A stretch of DNA of 64,000 nucleotides from Acidobacteriota bacterium (GTDB lineage: Bacteria > Acidobacteriota > Terriglobia > Terriglobales > Acidobacteriaceae), in NCBI GenBank assembly GCA_021791875.1, contig JAJYVU010000008.1, positions 34,290 to 98,289 on the forward strand, read 5' to 3'. Shown here in pieces: positions 44,870 to 53,751 of this stretch. A model generated the notes under the pieces. That model made no database searches, was not told the origin of the DNA, and saw only the letters and a program-made list of their open reading frames with translations. The position numbers and the translations under genes are program-made. Position 1 is the first letter of the stretch; each line of letters opens with the position of its first letter.

Positions 44870-46719
44870 TCCTTCATCCACAGGAACAAAACCATCAGGC
44901 CCCACAGGTGAAAGCCAAGGTTGATGCTCCGATTCATATGTAATTTGGTCAGTTCGTAGATCGTATCGAAGCGGAATAGCTCACTATGCTCCGCCTCTCC
45001 CGATTCTAAAGTGTCCATCAGCAATCCGCGCAGCGGTCCACGGAACCATTCGTGCGCCGGAATATCGAAGCCAACCTTTTTGCGTTGCAGAATCGAAGGA
45101 GGCAGCTTGTCCTGCATCAGTTCCTTCAGCAGAACCTTCTGCCGCGACCCCTGAACTTTCAGTTTTGCGGGTAGTCCAGCGGCAAACTCAATGAGTCGGT
45201 GATCCAGGAACGGCGGGCGCACCTCAATGGAATGCGCCATGCTCATACGGTCCGACTTCACCAGGATGTCGTCCGGCAGGTAGCACTCCTGGTCAAATTT
45301 CATGTAGGGGCCAAGTCCGTTCCCCGGCAGCGCGGCCTTCAGGCCGGAAAGCAGCCACGCAAGTGCGCCCGGCAGAGGCATTCTTACCAGCGCCGCCTTT
45401 TCCGACTCGGAGAACGTCCCGTTCCAGAAGACGTGGCCTTCCTCGGCCGGCAACAGGCTGCCTTCGAGCAGCCGCTTTATCTTGTAGTCGAGCCCAATTT
45501 TCTCGTCGGAGGCCGGCCATGCACGCATTCCGTCAATCAGCCTGCGAATCACGGCCTCGGGCAGCAGGCGTACGCGCCTTGCGATGCGATTGGCCCGGTA
45601 AGTCAGGTAGCCGCCGAAAATCTCGTCCGAGCCCTCGCCGCTGAACGCCACCGTGCAACTCTGCCGGGTCAGCTTTGAGAGGAACCACACCGGCAGCGCG
45701 CCGGAGTCCGCGCTTGGCTCGTCGGAGTAGTATGTCAATTCCCGGATCGCGCCCTGCAAATCCTGGTCCAGGTTCAGATCCAGCTGCTCGTGCCGTGTCC
45801 CATAGTGCCGGGCCACCTCGGCAATGTAATCCGACTCGTCGAAGCTGCGGCCCCGGAACGAAATCGAGAAGGTCCGCAGCGGCTCCCGCGAGGCCCGCGA
45901 GGCATAATGCAGGATCGTCGACGAATCCACACCGCCGCTCAGCCACACGCCCAGCGGCACGTCGGAAAGCATCTGCTCCGCCACGGATTCAGTCAGCAGC
46001 CGGTCCAGTTCCTCTTTCGCCTCGTCGAGCGTAATCCTGTTCGGCTCAATCTCCGGCACCTGCCAATAGCACTCGGTGCGGATTTTTCCGTTCCGCCACT
46101 CCATCCAGTGGCCGGGGGCCAGCTTCTCCACGCCTTCCACGAGCGTCCACGGCGCGGGCACGTAGTTCATTGAGAGGTAGCAGTCCAGCCCCTGCAGGCT
46201 CAGCCGCCGCTCAAATTCGGGATGGATGAGGATTCCCTTCAGCTCCGAGGCAAACAGCAGGTCCTCGCCCTGCCGGGCCACATACAGTGGCTTAATACCC
46301 ACGCGGTCGCGTCCCAGCACAAGGCGTCGCCGGCTCTGCTGCCACAGCGCCACGCCGAACATGCCGCGCATCCGCTCAAAGCAGCCCGTGTCCCACTCCA
46401 GGAACGCATGGAGCACGGTTTCGGTGTCGCAGGTGGATGCAAAACGGTGCCCCAGCCCTGCCAATTCCTGCCGCAGTTCCAGGTGGTTATAAATTTCCCC
46501 ATTAAATACAATGACCGTGTCGCGGTCCGGCGAGTAAATCGGCTGGTCTCCGGCGGAAAGGTCCAGAATCTTCAGCCGCGCCGCACCCAGGCTGCACAGC
46601 GGGGAGTGATGGGTGCCCTGCTGGTCCGGACCCCGGTGCAGCAGTGTCATCGCCGCGTCTCGAATTCGCTCCGGCGGAGCGTACCACTCCTTGGTTGTGT
46701 AACCAACTATTCCGCACAC
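44806..46719 (-). CDS. asnB: Asparagine synthase (glutamine-hydrolysing)
   Basis: AsnB makes amides from aspartate or a related acid with glutamine as nitrogen donor. The 637-residue product has an N-terminal glutamine amidotransferase domain (CGIVGYT, LHRGPDQQG, FNGEIYNH) and an ATP pyrophosphatase synthetase domain with VWLSGGVDSSTIL. The GTG at 46719 is the best start because it puts the catalytic nucleophile Cys at position 2, ready for exposure; the ATG at 46725 would give Met-Pro-Val-Cys and leave it buried. With a GT39 gene overlapping its end, it may amidate a surface polysaccharide component rather than make free asparagine. Both readings are open. Confidence 0.92.
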   Translation of the reverse strand: MCGIVGYTTKEWYAPPERIRDAAMTLLHRGPDQQGTHHSPLCSLGAARLKILDLSAGDQPIYSPDRDTVIVFNGEIYNHLELRQELAGLGHRFASTCDTETVLHAFLEWDTGCFERMRGMFGVALWQQSRRRLVLGRDRVGIKPLYVARQGEDLLFASELKGILIHPEFERRLSLQGLDCYLSMNYVPAPWTLVEGVEKLAPGHWMEWRNGKIRTECYWQVPEIEPNRITLDEAKEELDRLLTESVAEQMLSDVPLGVWLSGGVDSSTILHYASRASREPLRTFSISFRGRSFDESDYIAEVARHYGTRHEQLDLNLDQDLQGAIRELTYYSDEPSADSGALPVWFLSKLTRQSCTVAFSGEGSDEIFGGYLTYRANRIARRVRLLPEAVIRRLIDGMRAWPASDEKIGLDYKIKRLLEGSLLPAEEGHVFWNGTFSESEKAALVRMPLPGALAWLLSGLKAALPGNGLGPYMKFDQECYLPDDILVKSDRMSMAHSIEVRPPFLDHRLIEFAAGLPAKLKVQGSRQKVLLKELMQDKLPPSILQRKKVGFDIPAHEWFRGPLRGLLMDTLESGEAEHSELFRFDTIYELTKLHMNRSINLGFHLWGLMVLFLWMKEWKIQSAPMLQPSAAMIALEG

Positions 46720-46901
46720 AGGCATACCGCCTTGTTGCGGGGGGTCACATGGCTTGCAGTAACCAGCATTGCCCGACGATAGCACACCGCGCCAGTCGGC
46801 GTGCATGAAGTTTTATGAAGAAGGTACACAAATCCTCGTTCCCAATGGCGCCAGCCAACTCGTCCATACTGGCGTCCACAACGGGAAGGTTGAGCTAAGT
46901 C

Positions 46902-47519
46902 CTATGCTCCCAGCACGTTTTCGTAGGAATTCTGCTCCAGCCAGTGCAGGGCGTCGCGCATGACCTGCTCAAAGTCGTTGATGGACCCATCGGCCAGGCG
47001 CAACACGTACCGGGGCTCGCGCTCGTCTTCCAATTCCACAATGGGCGACAGTGCGGCCAGACCCTCCTCCGGCATGGTTTCTTCCATGATTGTACCGGAG
47101 ACACCGATTTCCATCCCCTCCCGGAAGTTGTAGGTCACCCCGATTTCGCGCCGATGCAGCTTGCTGAAGGCCTGCTGAAAATTCTCCACCCGGGAGTATG
47201 CCTCAAACATGGTCAGCGCGCCCGCAATCTCCTCTTCATCCACATAAACCCGTATCGGTCCGCTGGCAGTCCTGACCCACAGTTCCAATCCTTTGCAGAA
47301 CTGCTCGCTGAAGTCGTCCGCGCCATCGTGCTCCGGAGGGCGGGTTACATCCACTGCGAGCACGGCGTTGATCCGCACCCGGCTCCGCAGCGCGTAGCTG
47401 TGCAGTTCCATGTCGCAGTGATTCCGGCGCAGGATCACCGCATCGGGTTTCTCAATCAGAGTTCGCAGTTTGCTGCTGGCCGGTCGAATTCTGGCGACGT
47501 GCAACTCGAGCGCTGGCAT
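46902..47519 (-). CDS. Uncharacterised 205-residue protein
   Basis: I do not recognise this family. The 205-residue product is soluble, with no signal peptide or membrane segment, and has an acidic, mixed alpha/beta composition with alternating hydrophobic strands in the first half (VRINAVLAVDVTRPPEHD, LELWVRTASGPIRVYVDEEE) and a C-terminal helix (DFEQVMRDALHWLEQNSYENVLG). It starts 9 bp after the end of the FadN-type gene and is probably co-transcribed with it. No catalytic motif is evident. Confidence 0.65.
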   Translation of the reverse strand: MPALELHVARIRPASSKLRTLIEKPDAVILRRNHCDMELHSYALRSRVRINAVLAVDVTRPPEHDGADDFSEQFCKGLELWVRTASGPIRVYVDEEEIAGALTMFEAYSRVENFQQAFSKLHRREIGVTYNFREGMEIGVSGTIMEETMPEEGLAALSPIVELEDEREPRYVLRLADGSINDFEQVMRDALHWLEQNSYENVLGA

Positions 47520-47528
47520 GTATATTCC

Positions 47529-50000
47529 TCAATTCCGCAAAGGCTTACCCGTTTTCAGGGTATAGCGAATTCGCTCCTGCGTCTTCTGTTCTCCACAAAG
47601 CGACAAAAAAGCCTCGCGCTCCAGATTCAGCAGATAGTCCTCACCAACAGGAGATCCAGGCGTAAGTGTGTTTCCGCAAAGAATATGTGCCGCGCCGGTG
47701 GCCACTTTTACGTCGTGGTCGCTGATGTACTCCCCGCGGCGCATCATGTGAATTCCGAGTTTCAGATTGGCCAGCGCCGCATCGCCCCCGGCCGGAATCG
47801 TTCTCATTTCCGGAGCTGAATAACCAGCTTCCGCCATGGCAACCGCCGTGTCGCGAGCTTCCATCAGTACCCGTTCGCGATTCATTGTAATGTGGTCGGG
47901 CGCAGCCAGCAGGCCCAGTTTTCGTGCCTCCTCTGCCGAAGTAGATACCTTCGCCATGGCGATGGTTTCAAACGCGGTTCGCAGCGCATCCTGGTATTCC
48001 AGCGAAAGCGCAAACCGTGCCGGGGCATCTGCGGGCGAAATCCTGGACGCAGCCCGGGCCGCGTCAAAGGCGCGCAGCGCCATTTCCTTGGTGCCGCCTC
48101 CGCCCGGAATCAGTCCGACACCCACCTCCACCAGCCCCATGTAAAGCTCAGCGTGGGGTTGCCGCCGCGCGGCGTGCAGGCTCATCTCCGTGCCGCCGCC
48201 CAGGCACATCCCGAACGGCGCCGCCACGACTGGCCGCGGGCAGAACTTGATGGCCTGGGTCATCCCCTGGAAGCCGCGAATCGCCAGGTCGACCTCGTCC
48301 CACTCGCCTTCCTGCATCGCCAGCAGCAGTTGCATCAGGTTTGCGCCCACGGCAAAGTCGCTGCTGTCGCCCGAAATCACAAACCCGCGAAAATTCTTTA
48401 CCCAGCGCCCATCCGGATGCAGCGCCTCGGTGACCAGCGAAACAATGTCCGTGCCGATTGCATTTTTCGGCGAGTGCAGCGCCAGCAGCGCGACGTCTTC
48501 GCCCATGTCCAGCAGCGAGCAGCCGGGGTTTGTCTTCAGCGCGCCGCGCGTGCGCCGCAACAGCGCCGCCGAGGCATAGCCCTCCGGCAGCGGCACGGGT
48601 ATCTCGGCCTTTTGGGTGGGATCAAAGACCATTGCCCGGCCGGCCTCATCCCGATACCAGCCGGCAAAGCCAGCCGCCAGCAGTGCTTCCGCCTGGGCGC
48701 TGACATGCGCGCCGTCGGCCTTCAGCCGGGTGCACACATCGGCCATGCCTACGGCATCCCACATCTCAAACGGCCCCAGCTCCCAGTTGAAGCCGGTCCG
48801 CATCGCCCGGTCGATCGATGCGGCGGAATCGGCAATCTCCGGCAGGCAATCCGCCGCGTAATTCCAGACTCCTGTCAGCAGCGGCCACAGGAATCCCGCA
48901 GCCTTGTCTTTCCTGGGGTCATTGGCCAGCAGCAGCCGCAACCGTTCCGCCGTGGTCGCGGCATTCTTTGCCATTTCCACGGAGGGAAACGCAGGCCGTT
49001 CCGCGGGCTTGTATTCGAGGGTCCGCCAGTCCAGCACCAGCCGGTTCCGCTTCGGATCCGTCGCTCCCAGATCCTTTTTATAGAAGCCCTGCCCGGCCTT
49101 GTCGCCGATCCATCCGCGCTCCAGCATGGAACGAATGAACCCGGGCAGGCCTGCATCCGCACTGCCCGTCAAACGCGCAAAATTCCCCGCCACATGCGCC
49201 AGCACGTCAATACCGACCATGTCTGCCAGCCGGAAAGTCCCGGTCCGGGGCCAGCCAATCGCCGATCCGGTCAGCGCATCCACCTCCTCGATCGTCAGTC
49301 CCTGCAGCTGCATCAGCCGCACTGCTTCGAGCATCGCAAAGGTCCCGATCCGGTTGGCGATAAAGTTCGGCGTATCGCGCGCAAGCACCACCGATTTGCC
49401 GAGCCTGCGGTCGATGAACCGCGCCAGCGCCGCGACCCGCTCTCCATCGGCCTCCGGCGTCGGAATCACCTCGGCCAGCCGCATGTAGCGTGGCGGATTG
49501 AAGAAGTGCGTCCCAAACCATCGCCGCCGAAGCTCCGGAGCCAGCTTTGCCGCAATGGACGCTACCGGCAGCCCGCTGGTATTCGTCGTCATGAGTGCTT
49601 CGGGGTGAAGGTGGGGTGCAACGCGTTCCAGCAGCGCCTGCTTGATCTCCAGATTCTCGGCGACAGCTTCGATGATCCAGTCGCAGGTCTTGAGTCTTGC
49701 CAGATCATCTTCAAAATTGCCGGCTTCGATCAGCGTCGCCCGCTCCGGCACAAAAAAGGCTGCAGGCCTGCCTTTCAGCAGAGCAGCGATGGCATCCGTT
49801 GCCAGGCTGTTGCGCTGCGCGCGGTCACTGCCTGCCTTTGCCTCACTCAAGACCCGATCCAGCAGCAGGACGGGAATTCCCGCGTTCGCCAGGTGAGCGG
49901 CAATCCGCGAACCCATCACGCCCGCCCCGAGCACCGCCGCGCGGCGAATCAAAGGGAGGTCAGGATACTGTGGAGCGGGGATCGCTTGGTTGGAGTTCAT
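47529..50000 (-). CDS. FadN-type 3-hydroxyacyl-CoA dehydrogenase/enoyl-CoA hydratase
   Basis: The enzyme carries two successive steps of fatty acid beta-oxidation. The order of the 823-residue product is HCDH first, ECH last, as in Bacillus FadN and opposite to E. coli FadB. The NAD-binding motif AVLGAGVMGSRIAAHLANAG is near residue 25, and THFFNPPRYM and RDTPNFIANRIG mark the HCDH core. The ECH half has the oxyanion-type region around FGMCLGGGTEMSLHAARR and MGLVEVGVGLIPGGGG. No thiolase or acyl-CoA dehydrogenase gene lies next to it. An unrecognised 205-residue gene follows at 9 bp. Confidence 0.92.
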   Translation of the reverse strand: MNSNQAIPAPQYPDLPLIRRAAVLGAGVMGSRIAAHLANAGIPVLLLDRVLSEAKAGSDRAQRNSLATDAIAALLKGRPAAFFVPERATLIEAGNFEDDLARLKTCDWIIEAVAENLEIKQALLERVAPHLHPEALMTTNTSGLPVASIAAKLAPELRRRWFGTHFFNPPRYMRLAEVIPTPEADGERVAALARFIDRRLGKSVVLARDTPNFIANRIGTFAMLEAVRLMQLQGLTIEEVDALTGSAIGWPRTGTFRLADMVGIDVLAHVAGNFARLTGSADAGLPGFIRSMLERGWIGDKAGQGFYKKDLGATDPKRNRLVLDWRTLEYKPAERPAFPSVEMAKNAATTAERLRLLLANDPRKDKAAGFLWPLLTGVWNYAADCLPEIADSAASIDRAMRTGFNWELGPFEMWDAVGMADVCTRLKADGAHVSAQAEALLAAGFAGWYRDEAGRAMVFDPTQKAEIPVPLPEGYASAALLRRTRGALKTNPGCSLLDMGEDVALLALHSPKNAIGTDIVSLVTEALHPDGRWVKNFRGFVISGDSSDFAVGANLMQLLLAMQEGEWDEVDLAIRGFQGMTQAIKFCPRPVVAAPFGMCLGGGTEMSLHAARRQPHAELYMGLVEVGVGLIPGGGGTKEMALRAFDAARAASRISPADAPARFALSLEYQDALRTAFETIAMAKVSTSAEEARKLGLLAAPDHITMNRERVLMEARDTAVAMAEAGYSAPEMRTIPAGGDAALANLKLGIHMMRRGEYISDHDVKVATGAAHILCGNTLTPGSPVGEDYLLNLEREAFLSLCGEQKTQERIRYTLKTGKPLRN

Positions 50001-50188
50001 GGCCCTTCGTCGCCACCTTACATTGTTCCCCTATGCCGTGGTCAACCGTTTTGGTGTGGGTGGGTACAGATAATCAATATCGAACCGGCTATCTTTGGTC
50101 AGCGTGGCTCGGCTACCCCGAGGCGGCGCAGAACTTTCGTGCGCCGCTCCGGCAAACGGTTTAAGCTGTTGCCGCAAGGGAGGGTTCC

Positions 50189-51169
50189 ATGCACAGACCG
50201 ATTGGCATCTTTGTTGCCGGCGTTATTCTGCTCATCTCCGGATTGCTGGGCATCTTCACCTTCAGCCTCGGCGTTCTCGGCACCATGTCGATCCCCTCCG
50301 CGCAAATGCCCGCGATGCCTGCCGTCCGTGACGTGGAGTATGTGACCGAAGGCATCTTCGCGGTCATCTCCGCGTTTTACTGCTGGGTCGCCATCGATCT
50401 CTTCCGCATGCGTTCCTGGGCGCGTTACGCCACTATAGTTCTCGCTGCGCTCGGCGCCTGTTTCTGTGGCTTTTCCGCCGTAATGATGATGCTTCTGCGG
50501 CATATGCCGCTGCCCAGCCCCAGTCTTCCGCCCAGGCTGCTGCATGAGCTCTTTGTCGGTCTAGCCATCTTCTACTTCGTGCTGGCCGCGATTTCGCTTT
50601 TCTGGGTCATTTACTTCAATCGTGCGAGCGTTCGCACGGCCTTCATGCAGGCGGCGGCCCACCGCAAGGGCGAGGACGCCTACAGCGGCGTCATCCTGCC
50701 CAACCGCCGGCAGCACGAGGTCATCGGTCTTGCCCAGGTCATCGTCTGGGTTGTCGCTGTGCTCTTTCTTCTGGGCGGCGCCAGCATGATCGTCCTCATG
50801 CTGCTCCGCATGCCCATGTTTCTGTTTGGCTGGGTGGCCACGGGAGCCGCTGCCTTCCTGATCGAGATACTCTGTGCGTGTCTGATGGTCTACGGTGGCA
50901 TTGGGTTAATCTTCCACTGGCGCGGCGGATGGTTGCTCGCTGTCATCCTGCAGCTCTATTCGCTGCTCTCGGTCATCCTGTTGCTTGTTCCGGGCTACCC
51001 GGCGCGCCTGTTCGCCGCCAGCCAGATGCTCACGGCGCGTCTTGCTCCGGGCGCTGCCGTTGCCCCTGCCAATCCCGCATTTCTTGTCGCCAGTTCGGCG
51101 GTCGGGGGCCTTGTCGCGCTCGGAATTCTTGTCGCGCTCGTTCGTTGCCGGCAAAGCTACCTCTCCTGA
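50189..51169 (+). CDS. Polytopic membrane protein of unknown function
   Basis: I do not recognise this family. The 326-residue product has about eight hydrophobic segments, starting with GIFVAGVILLISGLLGIFTF and ending with SSAVGGLVALGILVALV, with a short cytoplasmic loop in the middle (about 155-175, AAAHRKGEDAYSGV). No transport or enzyme motif is seen. The ribosome site ggga(gg) sits 5 bp before the ATG. It is divergent from the FadN-type gene and is followed after 272 bp by glmU. Confidence 0.72.
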   Translation: MHRPIGIFVAGVILLISGLLGIFTFSLGVLGTMSIPSAQMPAMPAVRDVEYVTEGIFAVISAFYCWVAIDLFRMRSWARYATIVLAALGACFCGFSAVMMMLLRHMPLPSPSLPPRLLHELFVGLAIFYFVLAAISLFWVIYFNRASVRTAFMQAAAHRKGEDAYSGVILPNRRQHEVIGLAQVIVWVVAVLFLLGGASMIVLMLLRMPMFLFGWVATGAAAFLIEILCACLMVYGGIGLIFHWRGGWLLAVILQLYSLLSVILLLVPGYPARLFAASQMLTARLAPGAAVAPANPAFLVASSAVGGLVALGILVALVRCRQSYLS

Positions 51170-51441
51170 TCGCTTCTGCTGCGTCAAATAGACACCGCAT
51201 AGACTTGCTCGTATCGTGGGTCTTGAGGGAGTCGCTCCCGCGTGGTCGTAAATGGCCCTGGGGCGCTTTTTGCACCTTGGAGTTCCGCTATCGTGCAGTT
51301 TTTCGCTCCTGCACGAGTTGCAGCAGTTGCGGTTGCCCTTCGCTGTCAGCGGTTTCAAACCTACGCAGCCCCGGCATCCAGCCGGGCGACAATTGATCTC
51401 TTATGGATGGTTCGTTTTCAGGAGTGGGAGGCTCCGCCGCA

Positions 51442-52845
51442 ATGCAGATCGCAATCGTCATTCTCGCAGCAGGGAAGGGAACACGCCTCAAATCAAAGCG
51501 TGCCAAGGTGCTGCATCAGATCGGTGGCAAAACGCTCCTGCAGCATGTGGTCGACGCCGCCAGCCAGGTCGTGCCGCCCCATGACATCTTCGCTATCGTC
51601 GGTCATCAGGCCGAAAACGTGCAGGCATCCGTCCAGTCGCGCGGAATCCGGTTCGTCCTGCAGGAGCAGCAGTGCGGCACCGGCCACGCCCTGCAGTGCG
51701 CCGAGCGCGCCACCCGCGGCTACGAGCACGTCATCGTTCTCTCCGGCGACGTTCCCTTGCTCCGGCCCGAAACCATCATCGCCCTGCGTGACTTTCACAT
51801 GCAGGAGCACCCGGCCATGACCATCCTGAGCGCCAACGTGGACCACCCGGAAGGCTATGGCCGAATTGTCCGCAAACATCCCGGCAAGCCGGAAGTCACC
51901 GCCATCGTCGAGCAGAAATCCCTCCGCTCCGGCCAGGAAAAAATCCATGAAATCAACTCCGGAATCTATGCGTTCCGGCGCGAAACCCTGTATGACTTCA
52001 TCAACGATCTGAGCGACGAAAATCCCCACAAGGAGCTCTACCTCACTGACATGGCTCGCATCCTCTCCCGCGCCGGCGAGCGTGTCGTGGCCATGAACGC
52101 CGCCGACCCGGTGGAGATTCTCGGCGCCAACACCATCCCGGAAATGATGGACCTCGATCGCGCCATGCGCATGGAAATCGCCCGCCGCCTGATGCTCAAC
52201 GGCGTTGTCATCCAGCGCCCTGGCACGGTTGTCATTGACTCTACCGTCGACGTCGGCCCCGACACTATCATCGAACCGTATGCCCAGTTGCTCGGCGCCA
52301 CCCGGATCGGCAGCAACTGCCGCATCCGTTCGTTCTCCGTGCTCGAAGACGCCATCCTCGACGACCACGTCACCGTGCGCCAGAGCTGCGTGATTACCAA
52401 CTCCCACATCGGCCCGGGCGCTATCCTGGGTCCATTCGCACACGTGCGTCCCGGTTGCTTTATCGGCGAAAACGCCCACGTCGGCAACTTCGTTGAGACC
52501 AAGCAGGTGCGTATGGGCAAGGGCTCCAAGGCCAATCATCTTACCTACCTGGGAGATGCCGAAATCGGGGCGGGCTGCAACATCGGCGCCGGCACCATTA
52601 CCTGCAATTACGATGGCCAGCTCAAGCACCGTACCGTGATCGGCGACGGCGTCTTCATCGGCAGCGATTCCACCCTGGTCGCGCCGCTGGTCATCGGCAA
52701 CGGCGCCTACGTGGCCGCGGCTTCCTGTATCACGGAGGATGTTCCCGAGGATGCGCTCGCGCTCGGACGGCCCCAGCAGACCGTGAAGCAGGGATGGGCC
52801 GCCCGCCGGCGCGCCCAACTTGAGTCCCGCAAAGTTGCCGGTTAG
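51442..52845 (+). CDS. glmU: Bifunctional N-acetylglucosamine-1-phosphate uridyltransferase/glucosamine-1-phosphate acetyltransferase
   Basis: GlmU makes UDP-GlcNAc, the amino-sugar precursor for peptidoglycan and lipopolysaccharide. The 467-residue product has the N-terminal pyrophosphorylase loop VILAAGKGTRLKSKRAKVLH, a linker helix near residues 230-250, and a C-terminal left-handed beta helix with repeated hexapeptides (THIGPGAILGPFAHVRPGCFIG, NIGAGTITCNYDG). ATG 51442 gives the family-like start; the in-frame ATG at 51403 would add 13 residues. The pathway ties it to the dcw genes on the left of the window. Confidence 0.95.
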   Translation: MQIAIVILAAGKGTRLKSKRAKVLHQIGGKTLLQHVVDAASQVVPPHDIFAIVGHQAENVQASVQSRGIRFVLQEQQCGTGHALQCAERATRGYEHVIVLSGDVPLLRPETIIALRDFHMQEHPAMTILSANVDHPEGYGRIVRKHPGKPEVTAIVEQKSLRSGQEKIHEINSGIYAFRRETLYDFINDLSDENPHKELYLTDMARILSRAGERVVAMNAADPVEILGANTIPEMMDLDRAMRMEIARRLMLNGVVIQRPGTVVIDSTVDVGPDTIIEPYAQLLGATRIGSNCRIRSFSVLEDAILDDHVTVRQSCVITNSHIGPGAILGPFAHVRPGCFIGENAHVGNFVETKQVRMGKGSKANHLTYLGDAEIGAGCNIGAGTITCNYDGQLKHRTVIGDGVFIGSDSTLVAPLVIGNGAYVAAASCITEDVPEDALALGRPQQTVKQGWAARRRAQLESRKVAG

Positions 52846-52937
52846 AGGGGTTCGGGAGAGGTGCAGGGAAAAGGATCGCGCTTCCGTGCCGTTTTCGTAA
52901 AAGGGCGGCTCCCTGTTCCATCCCTTTCGTGAGTTTT

Positions 52938-52968
52938 GAATCCGGCCGGAGCGTTCGCCGCCGGATTC
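52938..52968. terminator. Inverted repeat between convergent glmU and sigma factor genes
   Basis: A 9-bp stem pairs gaatccggc (52938-52946) with gccggattc (52960-52968) around a 13-nt loop. No T run follows on either strand, so it is a weak terminator candidate. It lies 92 bp beyond glmU and 28 bp beyond the stop of the sigma factor gene. Confidence 0.35.
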
Positions 52969-52996
52969 CGCGTTGTCCACCCCGGATGGCGATCTT

Positions 52997-53548
52997 CTAG
53001 GCCGCGTGCTCGCGGCGTTTCTGCAGCGCCGCGACTGCCTGCCGCAACCGGAGCCTGGCTCCCATCAGCGAGCGTGCGACCTCCGCCTCTGGCCGGTCCA
53101 TCAGCCGTGCGATTGCCGCCGCCCGGTAACCCTCCACGTCACTCAGCAGGAAAATCAACCGCTCCACCGAGGGCAGCTCCCGCAGCGCCTCTTCCAGGTC
53201 GGTCCTCAGAATGTTGCCGCGTGGCTGCAGCGCGGCGCCCGGCTCCGGAGCATCACCCACCTCAAGCTCGCCCAGCACACCGTCTGCCCGCAGCTCCTCC
53301 AGCAGCGATGCGTCCACATCCCCGCCGTCCGGAGCCGCCTTGCTCGCAAATGCCCGTGTGAAGCAGCGCACCAGCAAGTCTTCTGCCGCCAGTTCATTGC
53401 CGGTCATGTAATAGGCCAGGGCAAATGTCCGGTGCCTGTGGCTGTCGTAAATATCTCGCCGTATCTGGTCGATATTTCTATCAGCCGTTTGTCGGGCCAC
53501 CGCCTTGGGTTCTTGCTTTCCCAAAATGGAATGTTCGAAGTCCAGCAA
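52997..53548 (-). CDS. ECF-type RNA polymerase sigma factor-like protein
   Basis: The 183-residue product has a shortened sigma-70 region 2 (about residues 28-70, HRTFALAYYMTGNELAAEDLLVRCFTRAF) and a region 4 (about 115-178, EALRELPSVERLIFLLSDVEGYRAAAIARLM) with an HTH. This is the two-part plan of ECF factors. The linker between them is longer than usual and rich in acidic residues. The start is TTG with AAGGGG 6 bp upstream. No anti-sigma gene lies next to it. It is divergent from the HD-GYP regulator. Promoter specificity is unknown. Confidence 0.78.
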   Translation of the reverse strand: MLDFEHSILGKQEPKAVARQTADRNIDQIRRDIYDSHRHRTFALAYYMTGNELAAEDLLVRCFTRAFASKAAPDGGDVDASLLEELRADGVLGELEVGDAPEPGAALQPRGNILRTDLEEALRELPSVERLIFLLSDVEGYRAAAIARLMDRPEAEVARSLMGARLRLRQAVAALQKRREHAA

Positions 53549-53751
53549 TTTCTGCCCCTTACCAAAGTTTCCTTTGCGTTACGTCAGACAAAAACAATCT
53601 ATTTGCCAAGGGAGTCCCATTTTTGACAGGACGTGGTACCTTTTGAGTCCATGGAGCAGCCAGTTGCCAATCAATTTGCCGATAGAATACTCCAGTAAGA
53701 TACACCTATCATATGCATGCGGCGTTTTCATCGTCGCGGAGCGTCATCAGG

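Noticed and set aside
47892..50345. 817-codon open frame on the plus strand
   Set aside because: It mirrors the FadN-type gene, whose domains are clear. The product has shadow-frame composition and no known motif.
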